A stretch of 64,000 nt of DNA from Actinoplanes couchii (GTDB lineage: Bacteria > Actinomycetota > Actinomycetes > Mycobacteriales > Micromonosporaceae), in the NCBI RefSeq assembly GCF_016862075.1, contig NZ_BOMG01000102.1, forward strand, positions 1 to 64,000. Reading direction: 5' to 3'. The translations under genes were made by a program, and so were the position numbers. Shown piece after piece: positions 59,919 through 64,000 of the stretch. Under the pieces are notes generated by a model. That model worked only from the letters and a program-made list of their open reading frames with translations, did no database searches and was not told the origin of the DNA. How positions within the stretch are numbered: position 1 is the stretch's first letter; the number at the start of each line of letters is the position of its first letter.

Positions 59919-60831
59919 TTGTCTACCGTATCGGCGGGCCTCAGGCTTCTGACTGTGCTCGGAGACCTTCTGCTGTTGGCCGTCGCGATCATCTGGGGGA
60001 GCAGCTATCTGGCCGCGAAGACCCTGGTGATCGCGGGCGGCGTGCTGCTCGTGCTGGCGTTGCGTTACCTGGTGTCGGCGGCCGTGATGCTGCCGCTGAT
60101 GCTCCGCCGCCGTCGCCGGATCGGCCGTGGGGAGTTGGGCGTCGGGATCCTGCTCGGCTGCACCCAGGCGTCGGTGCTGGCGCTGGAGACCTACGGGGTG
60201 TCGCTGACCAGCGCGACCAACGCCGGTGTGCTGATCAGCCTGACGATCCTGATCACGCCGATCATGCAGGGCGGGCTGCCGCCGCGGTTCTTCGCGGCTG
60301 CCGCGACGGCCACCGCGGGCGTGGTTCTTCTGGTGGCCGGACCCGGTCTGCGTACGCCCAATCTCGGCGACCTCCTGATGCTGCTCGCCGCACTGGTCCG
60401 CGCGGCGCATGTGACGCTCTCCGGCCGGCTCAGCCGCCCCGAATACGACACCGGTCACGTTGACGACGCTGCAGACCGTGGTCGGCGCCGTGGTCTTCGG
60501 CGCCGCCGCGTGGCCGCTGACCACGACCGGTTTCGGTCACGCCGAGTGGGCCGGGGTGCTGTACCTGGCGCTGGGCTGCAGTGTGTTCGCGTTCCTGGTC
60601 CAGTTGTGGGCGATCCGCCGCACGTCCGCGGCCCGGGCGAGCCTGCTGCTGGGCACCGAGCCGGTGTGGGCGGTCCTGATCGGAGTCGGACTCGGCGGCG
60701 AGCACCTGACCACCCTCGCGGTGGCCGGCATCGTGCTGGTGCTGGCCGGCACGTTCTGGGGTCAGCGGGTGGAACGCGAGGTGCGCGTCTCCAGGGCCCG
60801 CACCACAGCAGCCATGTCCGCGGTCCCGTGA
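59919..60831 (+). pseudogene. EamA-family transporter disrupted by a frameshift
   Basis: An EamA/DMT drug-metabolite exporter split into two frames. Frame one (from about 59919; real start perhaps GTG 59955) covers the first EamA unit (LLLLAVAIIWGSSYLAAKTL ... GVVLLVAGPGLRTPNLGDLLMLLAALVRAAHVTLSGRLSRP). The second unit continues in the +1 frame from about 60440 (NTTPVTLTTLQTVVGAVVFG ... SLLLGTEPVWAVLIGVGLGGEHLTTLAVAGIVLVLAGT). Removing one C from the CCCC run at 60437-60440 restores a continuous protein of about 300 residues, so a single-base insertion or a sequencing error is the cause. The tail overlaps the next gene by 70 bp. Confidence 0.8.
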
Positions 60832-61640
60832 CCGTCCCGGAGGGCCTCGGCATACAGCTCCCGGCACACCTCCGACAGCGGCGCCGCGACACCTCCGGCG
60901 TGCGCCGCGTCGACGATCAGCTGATTGTTGTAGAGCACGTCCCGGATCGAGGCCTGCACCGAGAAGTCGCGTTCCCGTAGCTTGCCGCCCTTGGCCCGGG
61001 ACACCGTACTGGCCATCGGCCCGGCGTCCAGCACCGCCGACAGTGTTCCCGGATCGAGCCCGTGCTCCCCGGCGAAGTGGAACGCCTCGCACAACGCGGT
61101 GACGGTCCCGATCAGGAACGTGTTGACGGCCAGTTTCATCAGCAGCGCCCCGGGCACCGGCCCGCACCGCACGATCTCCCGGCACATCGGCCGCAGCATC
61201 CGCTCGACTCCCGGGTCGACGGCATCACCGGCGATCATCACCACCAGGTCGCCGGTCTCCGCCGGGCCGCGCGACCCCGAGACCGGAGCTTCCCGGTACG
61301 TTCCACCAGCGCGCGCGACGTCCGCCGCGAGCCCGGCCGAGTAGTCCGGGGCGGTGGTGCCCATGTGCACGAGCGTCCGCCCGCGCACCATCCGCGCGAA
61401 GTCTCCGGTTCCGCGCCGCAGCACGGCGTCGACGACCCGGTCGTTCGCCAGCATGACGACAACGGTGTCCGCGCCCCGGAAGACCTCTTCCACGTCGGTG
61501 GCGACTGTCGCGCCGGCCGCCCGCAGTGGCTCCGCCCGGTCCGGGGTCCGGTTCCAGACGATCAGTTGTGTTCCGGCCCGGGCCAGGTTGAGCGCCATGG
61601 GCTGCCCCATCACCCCGAGGCCGATGAATCCCACCGTCAT
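60762..61640 (-). CDS. NAD(P)-dependent beta-hydroxyacid dehydrogenase-like protein
   Basis: A 292-residue enzyme of the 3-hydroxyisobutyrate/6-phosphogluconate dehydrogenase family. VGFIGLGVMGQPMALNLARAG binds NAD(P); VSGSRGPAETGDLVVMIAGD is the substrate loop, and the catalytic Lys lies in LLMKLAVNTFLIG. Substrate could be tartronate semialdehyde, 3-hydroxyisobutyrate or an imine. Start ATG 61640. Convergent with the EamA gene, overlapping it by 70 bp. Confidence 0.9.
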   Translation of the reverse strand: MTVGFIGLGVMGQPMALNLARAGTQLIVWNRTPDRAEPLRAAGATVATDVEEVFRGADTVVVMLANDRVVDAVLRRGTGDFARMVRGRTLVHMGTTAPDYSAGLAADVARAGGTYREAPVSGSRGPAETGDLVVMIAGDAVDPGVERMLRPMCREIVRCGPVPGALLMKLAVNTFLIGTVTALCEAFHFAGEHGLDPGTLSAVLDAGPMASTVSRAKGGKLRERDFSVQASIRDVLYNNQLIVDAAHAGGVAAPLSEVCRELYAEALRDGHGTADMAAVVRALETRTSRSTR

Positions 61641-61775
61641 ACCGTCGACGGTACGAACCGTCTCCGCCGGGCGCGGCGTCCAATTCGTGTTTCCCGGCTC
61701 TATACCCTTCGATAGAGCGGAACATCGGCCCGGAGCGGGTCGTCCGGCGGGCCGGTGATCGGCAGACTATCCGCC

Positions 61776-62078
61776 ATGGACAGATCCTCCACCCGCGTCT
61801 GGCTCCGCCGGCTGGTCATCGCCCTCTCGTTCGTTCCCATGGTTGCCGCCTTGATGCTGCTCGCCATGGGAAGATCAGGCGATCACGGGGTGCTCGGCGA
61901 GTGGTACGTGCTGGTCCCGCTGGCCGTGGTGCTGTTCTTCGGCTGGGACATCGTCGAGGCGGCCATCGTGAAGACGTCGGCCACGAAGACCGGTTCGGCT
62001 ACTGAGACCGGTTCGGCTACTAAGACCGGTTCGGTCACGAAGACCGGTTCGGTCACGAAGACCAGTGAGGAATCCTGA
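61776..62078 (+). CDS. Small membrane protein with C-terminal TKTGS repeats
   Basis: About 100 residues: two hydrophobic helices (LVIALSFVPMVAALMLLAMG; WYVLVPLAVVLFFGWDIVEAA) then a tail of about 30 residues made of TKTGSA/TKTGSV repeats encoded by five 18-bp units (61983-62072). ATG 61776 is chosen; GTG 61755 in frame is possible. Its stop overlaps the start of the next gene by 1 bp (TGATG), so they are coupled. Function unknown. Confidence 0.75.
   Translation: MDRSSTRVWLRRLVIALSFVPMVAALMLLAMGRSGDHGVLGEWYVLVPLAVVLFFGWDIVEAAIVKTSATKTGSATETGSATKTGSVTKTGSVTKTSEES
61983..62072. repeat. Five 18-bp tandem units in a membrane-protein gene
   Basis: Units ACGAAGACCGGTTCGGYY begin at 61983, 62001, 62019, 62037 and 62055 (last degraded). 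They keep the frame and give a Thr/Lys/Gly/Ser tail. Confidence 0.92.
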
Positions 62079-62488
62079 TGGTGACAAAACGTGGTCTTCG
62101 TTTTCAGGTCGCAGCCGCCGTGCTGGTGGCAGCGCTGTCCGCGCTGGCCTGGTTCGGCTGGCTGGGCTGGGACACCGAGTACCAGTTCGACGCGGCCACC
62201 AACTCGTACAGTGGGCCGTACGAAATCTGGCAGGTTGTCGGTTGTGGGTTGTCGCTGGTGATCCTGCTGGTCGGGGCGTTGCTGGCCGGGACGCGTGAGG
62301 TGGCGGCGGCGGCCGCGCTGACCGTCGGGTTCACCGTGGCCTGGACCATCGGCGCGGCCCGGACCGACCAGACCGGCCTGTTCGCGGTCGGCGCCGTCAT
62401 GGTGTTCCTGGGACTGGCGGCGGCCTCCGGCCTGATCGCCGCGATCATGTTCGGCATCCGTGACCGACGGTCACCTGGTGCTGGGTGA
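62078..62488 (+). CDS. Small four-helix membrane protein
   Basis: A 136-residue protein with four hydrophobic segments (VAAAVLVAALSALAWFGWLGW; IWQVVGCGLSLVILLVGALLA; AAAALTVGFTVAWTIGAA; LFAVGAVMVFLGLAAASGLIAAIMFG). Translationally coupled to the preceding small membrane protein; the two may form one complex. Family not recognised. Confidence 0.75.
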   Translation: MVTKRGLRFQVAAAVLVAALSALAWFGWLGWDTEYQFDAATNSYSGPYEIWQVVGCGLSLVILLVGALLAGTREVAAAAALTVGFTVAWTIGAARTDQTGLFAVGAVMVFLGLAAASGLIAAIMFGIRDRRSPGAG

Positions 62489-62580
62489 AGCCGGCCCTGA
62501 GTGAGCCGGCTTCGGACGAGGCCGGCCTCGGGTGAGCGGCGAGGCCGGCCCTGAGAGAGCGGTGAGACCGGCCCTGGGCG
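62487..62580. terminator. Hairpin at the stop codon followed by degraded 23-bp repeats
   Basis: GAAGCCGGC (62487-62495) pairs with GCCGGCTTC (62505-62513) around a 9-nt loop, overlapping the stop codon of the membrane-protein gene. About four GAGGCCGGCCCTGAG-like units follow up to 62580. Likely terminator plus intergenic repeat. Confidence 0.6.
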
Positions 62581-62598
62581 CGGCCGGGTGGTGCGGCC

Positions 62599-62610
62599 TA
62601 TCGTGGACCG
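62599..62610 (+). promoter_or_regulatory. Candidate -10 (TATCGT) 6 nt before a GTG start
   Basis: TATCGT at 62599-62604 then 6 nt to the GTG at 62611 of the AraC gene, with no Shine-Dalgarno site; the -35 is not convincing. Same geometry as other leaderless genes in this window. Confidence 0.45.
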
Positions 62611-63564
62611 GTGGTCGGCAACCTCGAGACGTTTCAGGGCAAATTGGCGGACAGCGGATTCCCGACGCTGGTCAACCTGCTGGCCGGCCCGGACTTCCGG
62701 GCCCGGATGACCACGCGCGACCTCGGGCCGCTGCGACTGGTCTCGCTCGGCACGCCCGCGAGCGCGGTCGTCGGGACGGCGCGTGACGTACCGGACGGCG
62801 AGAACCTGGCGGTCAAGGTGATGACCCGGGGCCGGACCCGGATCGAGCAGGGGCACGGTGACGCCGACCTCGGGCCGGCCGACTGGGTGCTGCTCGATCC
62901 CACCAGGGCGGTCCGGTTCGAGAGCACCGCCTCGACACACGTCACGATCCTGCTGCCGCGCCGGGAGCTGCGGATCCGGCCGGCACAGATCGACCGGCTG
63001 ATCGGCGTCCGCATCGACGGCAGGCAGGGCCCGGGAGCCCTGGTGTCGGCGCTGGCCCGGGATTCGGCCCGGTCGATGAGCGGGTTCCGCCCCGGTGACG
63101 CGCTGCGATCGGCGGCCGCGGTGGTCGAGCTGATCGCCGTCGCGCTGGAGGCCCGGCTGGGTGCGGAACGATCGGCCCCGGACGAGCGGTTACGTGACCG
63201 GATCACCGGCTACATCGAGGCCCGGCTGGCCGATGCCGATCTGTCCCCGGCCGGCATCGCCGCCGCCCACCACATCTCGATACGACGGCTGCACAAGCTG
63301 TTCGAGGACCAGCCGCTCACGGTTGCCGCCCTGATCCGCCGTCGCCGCCTGGAGCGCTGCCGGGCCGAGCTGATCGCAAGCGGTCACACGATCACGGCGG
63401 TGGCCGCGCGCTGGGGCTTTGTGGACCCGACCCACTTCAGCAAACTCTTCAAGGCGACGTACGGCTATCCCGCCCGTGCACTGATTGACGCCAACCGTGC
63501 GCTGACGACCAGGACACCCGGGCCCGGCCCGGAACAGGATGGTGATCACCAAGGCAAGTGGTGA
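62611..63564 (+). CDS. AraC-family regulator
   Basis: A 317-residue activator. The N-terminal 200 residues are the AraC-binding-domain-like ligand part (TTRDLGPLRLVSLGTPASAV ... LGPADWVLLDPTRAVRF), and residues about 210-300 the double HTH (ISIRRLHKLFEDQPLTVAALIRRRRLERCRAEL, VAARWGFVDPTHFSKLFKATYGYPA). GTG 62611, predicted leaderless. The cupin gene 14 bp downstream in the same direction is the likely target or partner. Confidence 0.9.
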   Translation: MVGNLETFQGKLADSGFPTLVNLLAGPDFRARMTTRDLGPLRLVSLGTPASAVVGTARDVPDGENLAVKVMTRGRTRIEQGHGDADLGPADWVLLDPTRAVRFESTASTHVTILLPRRELRIRPAQIDRLIGVRIDGRQGPGALVSALARDSARSMSGFRPGDALRSAAAVVELIAVALEARLGAERSAPDERLRDRITGYIEARLADADLSPAGIAAAHHISIRRLHKLFEDQPLTVAALIRRRRLERCRAELIASGHTITAVAARWGFVDPTHFSKLFKATYGYPARALIDANRALTTRTPGPGPEQDGDHQGKW

Positions 63565-63578
63565 CAAGGAGAGCATTC

Positions 63579-64000
63579 ATGGCGAAGGTATCGATCGTCC
63601 GGCCCGGTGAAGGCGAGATCCTCGGCAGCGGCCCGGCGCGGGTCCGGATCCTGGAGAACGGCGAGCACACCCAGCACCGGCTGGGATTCGCCGAGATCAC
63701 CGTTCCGCCGGGTTTCCCGAGCCCGTTGCAGCACCGGCACGCCCAGCACGACGAGGGCTTCTACGTGCTGTCCGGGACGCTCCGGTTCACCATCGGCGAG
63801 GACGACCACATCGCCGGGCCCGGCACCTGGGTGATCGTGCCGACCGGGGCGCCGCACACGTTCGCCAACGACGGCGACGAGACGGCGGTCATGCTGAACA
63901 CGTTCACGCCGGACCTGTACGTGCAGTACTTCCGGGACTTCAAGGCACTGATCGATTCCGGGCAGCCGGTGAACGCCGACACGATGACGCCGCTGTGGAA
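63579..64000 (+). CDS. Cupin-domain protein, truncated by the window end
   Basis: At least 140 residues of a cupin_2 protein: MAKVSIVRPGEGEILG at the start, SPLQHRHAQHDEGFYVLSGTL with the metal His-x-His and Glu, then GPGTWVIVPTGAPHTFAND. ATG 63579 has AAGGAGA 7 nt upstream. It starts 14 bp after the AraC gene and probably belongs to the same transcript. The C-terminus lies outside the window. Confidence 0.85.
   Translation, partial: MAKVSIVRPGEGEILGSGPARVRILENGEHTQHRLGFAEITVPPGFPSPLQHRHAQHDEGFYVLSGTLRFTIGEDDHIAGPGTWVIVPTGAPHTFANDGDETAVMLNTFTPDLYVQYFRDFKALIDSGQPVNADTMTPLW

Overview
The window is very GC-rich, densely coded DNA with GTG/TTG starts, third-position GC bias and long antisense shadow frames. 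Gene content fits a filamentous actinobacterium: an F420-type luciferase-like oxidoreductase, an MptB-like mannosyltransferase, many TetR/MarR/LacI regulators and STAS/anti-sigma proteins. A Micromonosporaceae (Actinoplanes-like) source is my inference from style, not proved. I see no rRNA, tRNA, insertion sequence or CRISPR array; this looks like an accessory chromosomal arm.

Layout. 1-6.7 kb: sugar-acid catabolic island (LacI regulator, UxaA-type dehydratase, two Gfo/Idh/MocA oxidoreductases, DUF6807 protein, cupin) with a LacI-type operator at 2829-2842 in the divergent promoter. 6.8-10.2 kb: CooC-like P-loop ATPase, VanZ-like protein, an unknown, and a Tat-exported intradiol dioxygenase. 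10.3-13.1 kb: a compact NAD-linked module: NrtR-like Nudix regulator divergent from an SPFH protein translationally coupled to a NAD-kinase-like protein, with two tandem 21-bp boxes covering the shared promoter. 13.1-24 kb: FAD monooxygenase/TetR pair, LLM oxidoreductase/TetR pair, Fe-S photolyase, GAF-EAL phosphodiesterase, MFS exporter fused to a monooxygenase-like domain, transglutaminase-like protein, and an unlisted 20-residue lysine-rich microprotein with its own strong ribosome site and terminator. 24.4-28.9 kb: nucleotidyltransferase, sulfotransferase, SseB-like protein, second LacI regulator.

28.8-41.2 kb is a ten-gene, almost fully stop-start-coupled exopolysaccharide operon on the minus strand (chain-length/BY-kinase-like protein, TylF methyltransferase, split transketolase, two DegT aminotransferases, GT2, GNAT-phosphoglycosyltransferase fusion, flippase, O-antigen ligase/polymerase) with a divergent CapD-type nucleotide-sugar dehydratase. 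The split transketolase suggests a two-carbon-branched or extended sugar. 41.2-46 kb: one 1594-residue SF1 helicase with a C-terminal nuclease-like domain, a candidate defence or repair protein. 46.2-64 kb: STAS/anti-sigma pair, ene-reductase/TetR pair, a RibD_C gene remnant, QueC-like PP-loop enzyme, MptB-like mannosyltransferase, MarR and TetR regulator pairs, CotH-kinase lipoprotein, a frameshifted EamA transporter, a beta-hydroxyacid dehydrogenase-like protein, AraC regulator and a truncated cupin.

Two window-wide patterns stand out. First, minisatellites are common: inside genes their units are multiples of three (6, 18, 24, 30 bp) and add low-complexity inserts to otherwise ordinary regulators and enzymes, while intergenic arrays have units of 7, about 25 and 56 bp. 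Second, at least eight genes have a TANNNT -10 hexamer exactly 6-7 nt before the start codon and no Shine-Dalgarno site, i.e. probable leaderless mRNAs, several with an operator inside the same promoter.
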